From positions 597,099 through 661,098 of the forward strand of contig NZ_KB890739.1 of NCBI RefSeq assembly GCF_000373245.1: a DNA stretch of 64,000 nucleotides. The letters are read 5' to 3'. This stretch comes from Echinicola pacifica DSM 19836 (lineage in GTDB: Bacteria > Bacteroidota > Bacteroidia > Cytophagales > Cyclobacteriaceae). Below, one piece after another: positions 27,415 through 36,846 of this stretch. How positions within the stretch are numbered: the first letter of the stretch is position 1; each line of letters begins with the position of its first letter. The position numbers and the translations under genes are program-made. The notes below the pieces were generated by a model that made no database searches, was not told where the DNA came from, and saw nothing but the letters and a program-made list of their open reading frames with translations.

Positions 27415-27828
27415 ATGGCTAAGAGAAATGTAACAGTCACCATGAAGGCTGACTATGAATATGAGGCGGTAAATCCTCAGGGAAATAAGGTCATGATCGA
27501 TATGTATGATGCAGACAAGAAACAGGCACAATCTCCTATGGACCTGGTGCTGTCGGCTGTCGCCAGTTGTGCTTCAGTGGATGCAGTACAGATGATGAAG
27601 AAGAAGCGAAAGACGGTGGAAGCCTTCCAAGTGGAAACGGAAGGAGATCGAAACGATGGCGTTCCTGCCTTTTATACAAGTATTCATATGAAGTTTATCC
27701 TGACTTCTCCCGATGCCACAGAGGAGGAATTTGCCAAGGTGATCAAACTTTCGGTGGATAAGTACTGCTCAGTATCCGCTTCCCTGTCTGCTGAGATTTC
27801 TTATAGCTCAGAAGTGAAGCGCCCATGA
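27415..27828 (+). CDS. OsmC family protein
   Basis: 137 aa. The conserved active-site cysteines of OsmC/Ohr folds are visible: VASCASVDAVQMM near 55-65 and DKYCSVSASL near 118. The family reduces organic hydroperoxides or is of unknown function in the YhfA branch, which this more closely resembles. It overlaps the next small gene by 4 bp (ATGA). Confidence 0.88.
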   Translation: MAKRNVTVTMKADYEYEAVNPQGNKVMIDMYDADKKQAQSPMDLVLSAVASCASVDAVQMMKKKRKTVEAFQVETEGDRNDGVPAFYTSIHMKFILTSPDATEEEFAKVIKLSVDKYCSVSASLSAEISYSSEVKRP

Positions 27829-28064
27829 GAGTAGTCAAAGAGCTCTCCTCAGGCTTTACCAAAATCACCGTTTTCTCCTGGAATAATAAGTATCTTATTA
27901 AGTATGAGCAGGGTATGCTGGAGCAGACTTATAAGGTGAATGAGATGGATATATTGGAGGAGTCTGACCTGGAGATATTTTATTCTGAGGACTTCGTTTC
28001 AGAAATAAATAAAAAATTCGAAGAGATGGGGCAATTACTTAGAATTCAATTAGAAAATATTTAA
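27825..28064 (+). CDS. small hypothetical protein coupled to OsmC
   Basis: 79 aa, no signal peptide or membrane segment. It has alternating hydrophobic beta-strand-like residues (KITVFSWNNKYLIKYEQG) and an acidic C-terminal helix. Its ATG overlaps the OsmC stop as ATGA, good evidence that it is translated. I do not recognise a family or function. Confidence 0.7.
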   Translation: MRVVKELSSGFTKITVFSWNNKYLIKYEQGMLEQTYKVNEMDILEESDLEIFYSEDFVSEINKKFEEMGQLLRIQLENI

Positions 28065-28091
28065 ATTTAAGATCTATTTAAATATTTATAG

Positions 28092-29102
28092 ATGAAATAT
28101 GTTTATTCTGTAATAATTCTTGTCTTTTTGGTCTATTCGTATGGCTGTACTTATGAAGGTACAGAGGTTTATACCGATGAGTTTTCTTCTTTAGACTCGA
28201 TTATACAGGATATGGAATCGGATTTAGCTCCTTTGGAGGTGGTAATAGCTGATTTAGCGGCTCATACCGCCTCTATTTATGATATGAAAGAGGATTTGGC
28301 TAGTCGGGCTCAGCATGATCAGTATTCTGAGTCGAGCACTGGGGTGATCTTTCGAGACACATTGGATCCTAATTTCAGCTCTGTGCATGTGTCTTCCATC
28401 AGTCCAAATAAGGAAGAGGCATTGCAGCAGGTGTATTATACGGAGTACCTTGATTCAGCTTTTAGATATACCTATGCCAGCGCACCTTTTGTGGCTCAGG
28501 TCTATTATAATACTCCCTTACAGATGTGTAGGATATTTCCTGCCTTGGATGTGCTGAATGTATTCGATGCCGAAATGAATTTGCCTTTATATAATTTTTA
28601 TTATATGGCAGATGAGGTACGGAATCCTCAGCGAAAAAGTAAGTGGTTAGAAGATATTTATGTGGACCCCGCAGGTAGGGGCTGGATATTATCATTGATC
28701 CACCCTATCTATGAAAATGAAAAGTTAGCGGGGGTTTTAGGGATAGATATTACCATTAATGATATTATTAAGAGATACCTAAATCTCAAAAACCGGAAAT
28801 TATTGATCATCGATGGATCTGGGAATATTGTGGCAGGAACCAATGAGGCAATAGAATTGCTGAATTTGCCTCCCTTAAGAAATCACACTTATGTCCAGAC
28901 CATCAATAGTGATAATTTCAGGAAAGGGGATTATAATTTGTTTAAATCTAAAAGTAAAGAAGTGAGGAAAATGGTTGCCAAATTCCTATTAGAAAAAGAT
29001 AATTTTTATCAGATAGACGATGAACTTTCTAATAATTTGTATCGCGTTTTTTGTCGGCAAATGAACCTGCTGAATTGGTATATCCTTGAAATTAAAGCTT
29101 AG
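28092..29102 (+). CDS. Cache/PDC-domain lipoprotein
   Basis: 336 aa. A hydrophobic N-terminus ends at SYGC19, a plausible lipobox, so the protein is probably anchored on the periplasmic side. The mature part fits a double Cache (PDC) ligand-binding fold: a long N-terminal helix, then FRYTYASAPFVAQVYYNTPLQ, and WILSLIHPIYENEKLAGVLGIDITI, the typical end of the membrane-distal Cache subdomain. It has no output domain. A hybrid kinase with its own periplasmic region starts 15 bp downstream, so this looks like a dedicated sensory accessory protein (inference). Confidence 0.75.
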   Translation: MKYVYSVIILVFLVYSYGCTYEGTEVYTDEFSSLDSIIQDMESDLAPLEVVIADLAAHTASIYDMKEDLASRAQHDQYSESSTGVIFRDTLDPNFSSVHVSSISPNKEEALQQVYYTEYLDSAFRYTYASAPFVAQVYYNTPLQMCRIFPALDVLNVFDAEMNLPLYNFYYMADEVRNPQRKSKWLEDIYVDPAGRGWILSLIHPIYENEKLAGVLGIDITINDIIKRYLNLKNRKLLIIDGSGNIVAGTNEAIELLNLPPLRNHTYVQTINSDNFRKGDYNLFKSKSKEVRKMVAKFLLEKDNFYQIDDELSNNLYRVFCRQMNLLNWYILEIKA

Positions 29103-29117
29103 TCATACTAGAGGGGC

Positions 29118-31970
29118 ATGAAGTACAAAGAAGAATTAAAAAAATTCAAATTACTTACTTTGGTGACTGTCACCTCGGTAATTTTGATTCTTTCTCTGGC
29201 TTATTTGTTTTATAATACCCTGACAAAGAACTTGTTAGGTAATAGCAAAGAGTTTCTAAGTAAGCAAACGGAGATTGCTGCTAATGAAGTCCAGAGGCGT
29301 TTCAATACATTATACGAGGATTTGAGCTATTTCTCAAGTAGCCATCAGGGTGGAGGCACGATGAGTTCTGAGCAGTCAGCCATCCAATATTCCCGAACAC
29401 GCCAATTGCTAAATTCGTATGGCACGCTCATCGATACCTTATTTGTAAGGACCGACACAGAGGTGACGGCTTACTTTTTAAGGGATAATAATTATTTTGA
29501 ATCAGCACCTGTACCCTCCACACGTAATTTCAAAGATCCCAGTCGCTATGTTTTGGTAAAGAATCTCAAAAGCCCCGTCACGGTAATTGCCTCCGTGGAT
29601 TTGGATCGTTTTATGGATTATTATGCCTCTAATCATTTCCTTGGGCCTGGTGGATACAAGTTTTATCTTCAGGATAATGAGCTTACCAATATTACAGAAA
29701 ACCCACAGTACCCCTATATAAGGTTCTCAGAGCAGTCACTTTCTGTACTAAAAAATGAATATCAAGGAGGCTTAAGAGGGGTATATGATGGGGTTTTTGT
29801 CACCGCTGATGATCATGCGATTAGCTCTATCGTCGCCCAATACCCATTTAGCTTATACCCTCTGGAGGGTAAATTTGCATTTGTTTTTTCTCAGGATAAA
29901 AGCATTATCGTATCCAGGCTCTATAATACTTACTTTTTGATATTTGCGGGATTGCTGGCTTTATTGCTTTTGGTGATATTTCTGATGATGAAGCACTCCT
30001 TAAGTATTGATGAGAAAAACTTACAGCTGGAACGCAAATCAAATGAGGTAAATCAGCTATTTGAGCAGCAAACGATGCTACTTCAGGAAACCAATGGTTT
30101 CGTATATTATCATAATTATAATGGGGAGGTATCCCAGGTAAGTGACAATGTGTTTGATGTCCTGGGTTATACTCCAGCGGAGTTTCTGAAAAAAAATAAA
30201 TCCTTAATCGGGCCAAAGGACCTTGGTAAGATTCAGGAAAAGGCAGCAAAAGCCATTAATTCCCAAGCCCCTTTCTTAGGTTTTGAGGTGAGTTTTATCA
30301 AGAAAAATGGAAGTACTATTCGTACTAAGCTTTTCGAAAAACTCTTTTATGATGAGGAAGGGAATTTTACAAGTAGCATTGGAATAGGAACCGATATCAA
30401 TGAGAAGTTTCTCGCAGAAAGGGAATTGATCAAGAGTGAAAATAGACTCAGGTCCGTGCTAAATAGTCTTCCTGATATCATCTTTATTTACGATTATAAC
30501 GGAACCTATCTGGACTATTATGTTCAGGATACTGATATGCTGGTATCTCCTCCGGATGAGTCCCTAGGCAAAAACATCCGCGATATCATCCCTGCACCAT
30601 GGGGAGAGAAAATGGAAAATGCCCTGCATCGAGCCGTAAAAACGGGCAGGATACAGACAGAGCAGATGGTGCTCAACCTTCCCGCAGGGAAGAAGTTCCT
30701 GGAAGTGCGCTTCTTTAAGTTGGATGATGAGCGGATGATTTCTGTGGGTAGAGATATCACCGAGCAGCGACTATGGGAAAAGGGCCTGAAGGAGGCCAAA
30801 GAAATGGCGGAGGGTGCCAATAGGGCCAAATCCGAATTCCTGGCAAGCATGAGTCATGAAATCCGAACTCCAATGAATGGGCTATTGGGAATGATAGGTC
30901 TTTTGGAGAACACCAAATTGACAGATGAGCAGATTAGCATTGTGGACGTGATCAAAGACTCTGGGGAATCTTTACTATCTATAATTAAGGATATTCTTGA
31001 TTACTCCAAGATAGAAGAGGGGAAGCTCGAGTTGGATCTCTCCAGTGTGAGATTGCAGGAGGAGTTGAATAAGGTGATCAATATTTTCTCCGGAATGGTC
31101 CTCAAAAAGGACATGCACCTTAACCTCACGGTGTCTCCAAATGTCCCTAAGTGGCTTATTTTGGATAAGGAAAAGCTGAATCAGATACTATTTAATATCA
31201 TTGGCAACGCTATCAAATTCACCCCAAGGGGTGGAGAGGTAAATATAAAAGTGTCAGGAGAGCCTTTCATGGACAAGAATTTTATGATTTATTTCATAGT
31301 TCAGGATACAGGAGTGGGCATTCCTAAATCCAAGGTTCATAGCCTCATCAATCCATTTACGCAAACGGGAAGTGGTACGGCAGAGGAAAAGAGTGGTAGT
31401 GGTCTGGGGCTTGCCATAGCCAATAAGCTCATAGAGCTGATGGGTGGGAGTCTGCAGATCGAGAGTGAAGTGGACAGGGGTTCTGAGTTCTCATTTACTG
31501 TTTTTGCTCGAATCGCCGAAGGTGCGGAAGTGGAGCAGGGAGAGTTGGATAAGTATGCCACCAATGAATATAGTTTATCAAATATCGCAGACAAATACCC
31601 TGTGAAGATTCTTTTGGCGGAGGATAATGATATTAACCTTAAATTCATGAAGCTTCTCATGAAGCAATTGGGCTATGAGGTGGATACTGCGGTCACCGGA
31701 AAAGAAGCCGTGGAGGCGATCGCTCAGGGAAATTATGATATGGTATTTATGGACTATCAGATGCCTATAATGAATGGACTGGAAGCATCCACAAAAATCA
31801 AAAGCACGAAGAAAGGCAAGGAAGTACGGATCATCGGCTTGTCAGCCAATGTGTTCAAGGAAGATATTGAAAAAGCCTATGCCGCAGGAATGGATGACTA
31901 CCTCACCAAGCCTATAAAAATCCAGGACCTCGTCGCCAAAATAAAAGAATGCTACGGCCTGAATGTCTGA
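29118..31970 (+). CDS. hybrid sensor histidine kinase with two PAS domains and receiver
   Basis: 950 aa. TM1 (about 14-34) and TM2 (about 272-293) flank a Cache-like periplasmic domain. Then come a coiled linker, two PAS regions (about 320-440 and 445-555), HisKA with H580 in MSHEIRTPMNG, HATPase_c (N-box NIIGNAIKF, G1 DTGVGI, G2 GSGLGLAI) and a C-terminal receiver with phospho-acceptor D879 in VFMDYQMP. No DNA-binding output is fused or adjacent, so the partner phosphotransfer protein must be elsewhere. It is co-oriented with the Cache lipoprotein 15 bp upstream. Confidence 0.92.
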   Translation: MKYKEELKKFKLLTLVTVTSVILILSLAYLFYNTLTKNLLGNSKEFLSKQTEIAANEVQRRFNTLYEDLSYFSSSHQGGGTMSSEQSAIQYSRTRQLLNSYGTLIDTLFVRTDTEVTAYFLRDNNYFESAPVPSTRNFKDPSRYVLVKNLKSPVTVIASVDLDRFMDYYASNHFLGPGGYKFYLQDNELTNITENPQYPYIRFSEQSLSVLKNEYQGGLRGVYDGVFVTADDHAISSIVAQYPFSLYPLEGKFAFVFSQDKSIIVSRLYNTYFLIFAGLLALLLLVIFLMMKHSLSIDEKNLQLERKSNEVNQLFEQQTMLLQETNGFVYYHNYNGEVSQVSDNVFDVLGYTPAEFLKKNKSLIGPKDLGKIQEKAAKAINSQAPFLGFEVSFIKKNGSTIRTKLFEKLFYDEEGNFTSSIGIGTDINEKFLAERELIKSENRLRSVLNSLPDIIFIYDYNGTYLDYYVQDTDMLVSPPDESLGKNIRDIIPAPWGEKMENALHRAVKTGRIQTEQMVLNLPAGKKFLEVRFFKLDDERMISVGRDITEQRLWEKGLKEAKEMAEGANRAKSEFLASMSHEIRTPMNGLLGMIGLLENTKLTDEQISIVDVIKDSGESLLSIIKDILDYSKIEEGKLELDLSSVRLQEELNKVINIFSGMVLKKDMHLNLTVSPNVPKWLILDKEKLNQILFNIIGNAIKFTPRGGEVNIKVSGEPFMDKNFMIYFIVQDTGVGIPKSKVHSLINPFTQTGSGTAEEKSGSGLGLAIANKLIELMGGSLQIESEVDRGSEFSFTVFARIAEGAEVEQGELDKYATNEYSLSNIADKYPVKILLAEDNDINLKFMKLLMKQLGYEVDTAVTGKEAVEAIAQGNYDMVFMDYQMPIMNGLEASTKIKSTKKGKEVRIIGLSANVFKEDIEKAYAAGMDDYLTKPIKIQDLVAKIKECYGLNV

Positions 31971-32043
31971 TAATGGACCTAAATCGGCTTAGATAATTTT
32001 TTATAATCTTTAATACCCATTGGGGTGATAAGCGTTAAAAAAG

Positions 32044-32122
32044 AAGAGATTGCCTCAGTGGATGGCTTCACCAGATATGCCCAACTGGGGCGATGATGAA
32101 GGCAATTCTAAAGCAATCTCTT
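32044..32122. terminator. long hairpin between convergent genes, possible terminator
   Basis: AAGAGATTGC (32044-32053) and GCAATCTCTT (32113-32122) are a perfect 10-bp inverted repeat. Within it GGCTTCA faces TGAAGGC and GCCC faces GGGC, so about 79 nt can fold as one extended stem. Read on the minus strand it is followed by TCTTTTTT and starts about 25 bp after the E2 stop, so it may end that transcript. It is larger than an ordinary terminator. Confidence 0.55.
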
Positions 32123-32147
32123 AAGATGTTTTATTAAGCCAGGGAAT

Positions 32148-33443
32148 CTATACCTTGGTATTGAGGTCAAATGCTTCCAGGTATTCAGCGACTCTTTTGA
32201 CAAACATTCCTCCAAGGGAGCCATCCACGACGCGGTGATCATAGCTATGGGATAGGAACATCTTATGTCGAATGGCGATCACATCGCCAGTGGGTGTTTC
32301 CACCACCGCAGGCTTTTTAGTAATGCTTCCTACCGCCAATATGGCGACCTGAGGTTGCATAATGATGGGAGTGCCCATTACATTGCCAAAAGACCCTACA
32401 TTGGAGATAGTATAAGTGCCACCAGACAGTTCATCCGCACTTAGCTGATTGGCACGAGCTCTGCTGGCGAGGTCATTCACTTTTTTGGAGATGCCCGTTA
32501 GGTTCAGCTCATTGGCTTTTTTGATTACAGGGACGATGAGATTGCCAGAAGGAAGGGCGACAGCCACCCCGATATTAATATTTTTCTTCTTGATAATCGT
32601 GTCTCCATCCACCGAGATATTGATCATAGGGAAATCCTGAATGGCCTTGGCCACGGCTTCTATGAAAAATGGTGTGAAGGTAATCGGCTCGCCGTTTTTC
32701 TTTTTATAGTCTTCTTTTACCTTATTTCTCCACAGCACGATATTGGTCACATCAGCTTCCACAAAGGAGGTGACATGAGGGGAGATTCGCTTAGACTCCA
32801 GCATCCTTCCGGCGATCATCTTCCTCATACGGTCCATTTCGATGATCTCATCACCGGCACTTACGCTTGCGGATACTTTCTGACTAGGGATATGGTTTTC
32901 TGATGGGGCAGATTTGGCTTTTAGATAAGCCAGCATATCATTTTTGGTGACGCGGCCTTCTTTGCCTGTGCCTGCTATGCGGGCGAGCTCGTCTTTGCTT
33001 ATGCCTTCTTCCTTGGCGATACTCTGCACCAAAGGACTATAAAATCGATCGTCCTTAATGGCACTGCCGGAATTAGATAATAAGGAAGCGGTCTGAGCTG
33101 GCGCTACGCTGAGCAGCTCTTCATTTTCCTGTATAGATGGATCTTCGTTTGTTTTTTTAGGCTCCTGAGAAGTAGGACTATGGCTGGTTTTTTCTTCTTC
33201 GTCCTGCGTTTCTATTAATGCAATGGGGGTACCAACGGCCACCACATCGCCCTCTTTTACTAGGATTTCTTTCAAAAGGCCAGCATGAGAACTAGGGACT
33301 TCTGTGTCCACCTTATCCGTGGCCACTTCCAGTACTGATTCGTCTTGATCGATTTGGTCGCCTTCTTTTTTGAGCCAGGTAAGGATGGTTCCTTCAATAA
33401 TGCTCTCACCCATTTTGGGCATTACCATTTCTATAATTGCCAT
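32148..33443 (-). CDS. 2-oxo acid dehydrogenase E2 (dihydrolipoamide acyltransferase)
   Basis: 431 aa. The lipoyl domain has its lysine in EVATDKVDTEVPS (about residue 43). An acidic/Ser/Pro linker follows, then a peripheral-subunit-binding domain (SPLVQSIAKEEGI ... GTGKEGRVTKNDMLAYL, about 137-175), and the catalytic acyltransferase domain with SHSYDHRVVDGSLGG, containing the HxxxDG motif, near the end. The single lipoyl domain and the sequence pattern fit branched-chain or generic 2-oxo acid dehydrogenase complexes. E1 and E3 are not in the window. Confidence 0.9.
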   Translation of the reverse strand: MAIIEMVMPKMGESIIEGTILTWLKKEGDQIDQDESVLEVATDKVDTEVPSSHAGLLKEILVKEGDVVAVGTPIALIETQDEEEKTSHSPTSQEPKKTNEDPSIQENEELLSVAPAQTASLLSNSGSAIKDDRFYSPLVQSIAKEEGISKDELARIAGTGKEGRVTKNDMLAYLKAKSAPSENHIPSQKVSASVSAGDEIIEMDRMRKMIAGRMLESKRISPHVTSFVEADVTNIVLWRNKVKEDYKKKNGEPITFTPFFIEAVAKAIQDFPMINISVDGDTIIKKKNINIGVAVALPSGNLIVPVIKKANELNLTGISKKVNDLASRARANQLSADELSGGTYTISNVGSFGNVMGTPIIMQPQVAILAVGSITKKPAVVETPTGDVIAIRHKMFLSHSYDHRVVDGSLGGMFVKRVAEYLEAFDLNTKV

Positions 33444-33535
33444 ATGATATTTCCTTTAATTGGGCTATTTTCTATAATTTAAAATTATATTTTAATTTTC
33501 TATTTGCAAAACCATGTTTGCAAAATTATATGTCT

Positions 33536-34786
33536 TTACTGCTTTTTGATCACCTTGCGGAGGAGATTTAATACTGCCGTGGCGGTGTGTTCTATATTCA
33601 ACTGTCGGTCGTAAGCCAGCTGGAGTTTTCTGGTGACCAGCCCATCTGCGGAGGCGATGGCTATCCATACGGTGCCCACCGGCTTGTCCTTGCTGCCCCC
33701 GGCAGGTCCAGCGATGCCGCTACTTGCAACCCCATAATCTGACTGGAATCGCTTACGCGCTCCGTTGGCCATTTCTGCCACCGTTTCTTCGCTCACTGCT
33801 CCATATTGACGGAGGGTTTGGGAGCTTACATCCACCAGACTTTCCTTAAACTGATTATGATAAGGGACGATAGCCCCATTAAAATAAGAACTGCTTCCGG
33901 GTATGCTGGTGAGCAAGTGCGCTATATATCCTCCGGTGCAGCTTTCTGCTAGGGATACCGTTTTGCCCTCACTCTTTAGCAAGCGACCTACAGCCTCTTC
34001 CAGGGTGTCCTGATCATATCCGTAGATATAGTTTTTTATCAGTGGACAGACTTTCTTTACCTCCATCTGTACCTCATCACTCAGCTGCTGGTGATCCTCT
34101 CCAAAGGCCGTCAGTCGCAGCTTTACCTGACCTAAGGAAGGTAGATAAGCCAGCTTAATATGTTCTGGAAGCTGGTCCTCCCAGGTCGCGATCAGGTCAG
34201 CAAGCCAGCTTTCCCCTATGCCCACTGTGCGGATGACTTTATGATAGATGACAGGAAGGGAAAATTGCTCTTTTATTTTTGGAAGGACAAAGGCCTCCAT
34301 TAGGTATTTCATCTCATGGGGGACACCCGGCATTGACATCCATTTTGCACCGTTCTCCTCAAACCACATTCCGGGAGCCGTCCCCCGTTCGTTGGGTACA
34401 TAAGTACACTTGCTAGGAAGGTGCCCCTGCAGTTTGTTGAGCGGGGTGAGCTCACGCCCACGCTTGGCAAAGAAGGTTTCCACATCCTTTATTGCCTGCT
34501 CATTGGGTACTATCTCGCATTGGAAATATTTAGCCATCAGGGGTTTGGTAAGGTCATCTTTGGTGGGACCTAGACCGCCAGTGATCAGGATGATATCTGC
34601 ACGGACCTCAGCCTTCATGAAGGCCTCTAAAATATCCCTTTCATTATCCCCAACCGTGGTTTTGCGAACCACACGAACGCCAATCTGATCCAATTGCTGG
34701 CTGATCCAATGACTGTTGGTATCCATGATTTGCCCATACAAAAGCTCATCTCCAATAGCAATTATTTCTGCATTTACTGCTTTCAT
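33536..34786 (-). CDS. cinA: CinA family nicotinamide-nucleotide amidase / competence-damage protein
   Basis: 416 aa, the full two-domain length. The N-terminal MoCF-like domain has EIIAIGDELLYGQIMDTNS and ITGGLGPTKDDLTKP. The C-terminal PncC-type deamidase domain has LAESCTGGYIAHLLTSIPGS and GIAGPAGGSKDKPVGTVWIA split around the catalytic Ser. It converts NMN to NaMN and may hydrolyse ADP-ribose. It starts 12 bp after folA, forming an operon with it; the E2 gene follows 92 bp downstream. Confidence 0.93.
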   Translation of the reverse strand: MKAVNAEIIAIGDELLYGQIMDTNSHWISQQLDQIGVRVVRKTTVGDNERDILEAFMKAEVRADIILITGGLGPTKDDLTKPLMAKYFQCEIVPNEQAIKDVETFFAKRGRELTPLNKLQGHLPSKCTYVPNERGTAPGMWFEENGAKWMSMPGVPHEMKYLMEAFVLPKIKEQFSLPVIYHKVIRTVGIGESWLADLIATWEDQLPEHIKLAYLPSLGQVKLRLTAFGEDHQQLSDEVQMEVKKVCPLIKNYIYGYDQDTLEEAVGRLLKSEGKTVSLAESCTGGYIAHLLTSIPGSSSYFNGAIVPYHNQFKESLVDVSSQTLRQYGAVSEETVAEMANGARKRFQSDYGVASSGIAGPAGGSKDKPVGTVWIAIASADGLVTRKLQLAYDRQLNIEHTATAVLNLLRKVIKKQ

Positions 34787-34798
34787 AGTTATACTTGA

Positions 34799-35281
34799 TT
34801 AGGCTCTCTGATAATGAACAAATGTATAGTCGAATTGGTTTTTTTCGTCCTTATGATGCACTTCCTCTGTCAGCTTTCTCCAGTTTTCCTCTTTAAATTC
34901 TGGGAAAAAAGCGTCTCCTTCAGGCTGACAGTTCACCTCGGTGATCAATAATTCGTCTGCTATGGGTAAGGCTAGCTTGTAGATCTCCGCTCCCCCAATT
35001 ATATAGACCTTCTCCTGCTGGAGTTTTTCTGCCAAGGTGATGGCCTCCTCGAGACTATGAACCACGTAATGGCCGTCAGGGAGGCTGTAATTAGGATTTC
35101 GAGTGATCACCACAGAGGTGCGATTGGGAAGTGGCTTCCCCATGGACTCGTACGTCTTCCGCCCCATCAGGATGAGGTGCCCCGTGGTATGTCTCTTGAA
35201 ATGTTGTAGGTCCGCTGATAATTTCCAGATTAACTGGTTATTCCTGCCGATTACATTATTGGTAGCTTTTGCTACGATCAT
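34799..35281 (-). CDS. folA: dihydrofolate reductase
   Basis: 160 aa from the ATG at 35281 (MIVAKATNNVIG). An in-frame TTG at 35293 (giving LTISMIVAK) would supply the full first beta-strand and is a serious alternative, and the open frame extends to a TTG at 35320. The conserved blocks are NVIGRNNQLIWKLSADLQHFK, of which the Asp/Glu position reads SADLQ, then HLILMGRKTYESMGKPLPNR and VYIIGGAEIYKLAL. It reduces dihydrofolate to tetrahydrofolate. It is first in an operon with cinA. Confidence 0.9.
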   Translation of the reverse strand: MIVAKATNNVIGRNNQLIWKLSADLQHFKRHTTGHLILMGRKTYESMGKPLPNRTSVVITRNPNYSLPDGHYVVHSLEEAITLAEKLQQEKVYIIGGAEIYKLALPIADELLITEVNCQPEGDAFFPEFKEENWRKLTEEVHHKDEKNQFDYTFVHYQRA

Positions 35282-35627
35282 GGATATAGTCAAAACCTTG
35301 GAATTTTTAGGATTCCACAAGATACCAAGGTTTTTTCAAGTGGTGAAGAATGAATTTGAAAAATGTAGGCTATATCTTTAGATATAATGAAATTTCTTCC
35401 CGAAAACTTATTGCAGCTCCTTCAGGTTTAATTTTAGCCATAAATTGATGGCTGCTTTTTAGTAGCATATCCCCCAAGAAAATGCAAGGAGAGCGAAGCC
35501 CTTTTGGGGTTATAATTATTGCATTAGCACTCAAAAAAAATGGGATGAATATAAAATTCATCCCGAAATTTGATTCTGCTCAATAAAAAATAGTCAAACC
35601 AATACGCTGATATTTTGTTGGTCAATA
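35282..35627. other. intergenic region upstream of folA
   Basis: 346 bp. It contains the terminator of the DUF4412 gene at its right end and should contain the folA promoter. A 63-codon minus-strand frame (35370-35561) starts inside the terminator hairpin and is not believed. Confidence 0.5.
35533..35564 (-). terminator. intrinsic terminator of the DUF4412 gene
   Basis: GGGATGAAT (35542-35550) and ATTCATCCC (35556-35564) form a 9-bp perfect stem with a 5-nt loop. On the minus strand it is followed by eight T residues, 63 bp after the stop at 35628. Confidence 0.85.
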
Positions 35628-36566
35628 TTATTCGGTGCTCATGCCGTTTTTGTATTCAGATAGGATGAAGTCGGTAGATTGTCTGGTATTGATTTCCACG
35701 ATTTTCATCCATGTTTCGCCTTTGTCTTCCTTAGATACATGGTGGATTTCCATCACATCGCCCTCCGGTAAGTCCTGATATAAGTTGCCATGCTTTTTGG
35801 CCATCTTGCCACTAAACATAAAGTTGTTTTTGGACCAAAATGATGCATAACCCTCCACTGGAGTTTTACTTACCCAATAGTTGATCGTCGCCTCTTCATT
35901 CTCCATTCTGTATTCTTCACAGGTGACACCTAGTACCGTCTTGGAATTACCTGTTTTCTCGATCTTATAGGCTTCTTCTATGCCTTCCACATCCGGAGCA
36001 TCTCCCTCTTTTACATCGGCAGATTCGATCATTTTGTTCCAGTCAGCACCATAGGACATATAGATTTTCTCTTTCTCCTCATTTTCCATGAGGATCACTG
36101 TGGAATTATTTTTTCCATCAAAAATCATCACTGCATTTTCCATCTCACTTTCCTTACTATCCATCTTGATTCCCCAATAATGCTCCTCAGCGCTCAGGTA
36201 GGTCCTGAAAACCGTGTTCTCTATGTCCTTACCCTTTTCGTCGGTACCCGAAATCTCCATATCTGTATATCCCGAAAAATGATAACTATCTTCCGTTGGG
36301 GCATTTAGGTTTACACTGCTGAAGATCTTTCCGTAATCATAGTCGCTTCCCTCATATTCCGATGCTGGACCAAAAATAGACTCTAGGGTCTTGTCCACTT
36401 GCTTTTGAGTGGCCGTTTCTACTTCTTTGGTCACCCTTCTTTCCACCGCTTTTTCCACCCCATCTTGGGCTGCTCTCTTTAGTTTATTCAAAAACTGAGC
36501 ATGAGCAAGTCCAGAACTGCTCACTATCAAAATGGAAATGCCTAAGAGTATTTTAAATGATTTCAT
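35628..36566 (-). CDS. secreted DUF4412 protein
   Basis: 312 aa with a signal peptide (MKSFKILLGISILIVSSSGLAHAQ). A charged helix (about 27-65, rich in Lys/Glu) precedes a beta-rich domain with MIFDGKNNSTVILMENEEKEKIY and TVLGVTCEEYRMENEEATINYWVSK split across strands. This fits DUF4412, a periplasmic or outer-membrane-associated Bacteroidetes family of unknown function related in pattern to GLPGLI/LolA-like folds. It is monocistronic. Confidence 0.8.
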   Translation of the reverse strand: MKSFKILLGISILIVSSSGLAHAQFLNKLKRAAQDGVEKAVERRVTKEVETATQKQVDKTLESIFGPASEYEGSDYDYGKIFSSVNLNAPTEDSYHFSGYTDMEISGTDEKGKDIENTVFRTYLSAEEHYWGIKMDSKESEMENAVMIFDGKNNSTVILMENEEKEKIYMSYGADWNKMIESADVKEGDAPDVEGIEEAYKIEKTGNSKTVLGVTCEEYRMENEEATINYWVSKTPVEGYASFWSKNNFMFSGKMAKKHGNLYQDLPEGDVMEIHHVSKEDKGETWMKIVEINTRQSTDFILSEYKNGMSTE

Positions 36567-36747
36567 GGTTAGAGTAGGTTAATATCAACTATTCAAGGTA
36601 ATAAATGCCCCAATCATTTACTATAGGCATATAGTATTTGGGAGTTTATAGTTAGTATTTTGAATGTGGCAATTAGTTAATGCAGAAAAAACAGGGAATT
36701 GGATGAACTCAATCGGGCCTTTCAGGGAGGAAATCAAGTAGGTGATG

Positions 36748-36804
36748 AAAAAAAATAGATAAAAATAGATGACATCAAACTTGCCCTGAGCACATGATGT
36801 CATC
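36748..36804 (-). terminator. probable fmt terminator
   Basis: GATGACATCA (36768-36777) and TGATGTCATC (36795-36804) form a 10-bp perfect stem with a 17-nt loop. On the minus strand a T-rich run (TATTTTTATCTATTTTTTTT) follows. It begins 42 bp after the fmt stop. Confidence 0.7.
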
Positions 36805-36846
36805 TTTGCCAATCAGAAGAAAATTTATGATTTAGCGTTTGAGCTA

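Noticed and set aside
35370-35561. 63-codon minus-strand ORF between folA and the DUF4412 gene
   Set aside because: It starts inside a terminator hairpin, runs through its T tract, and shows no recognisable motif or start signal.
36621-36812. 63-codon minus-strand ORF downstream of fmt
   Set aside because: It overlaps the probable fmt terminator hairpin and its T-rich tail, and has no recognisable features.
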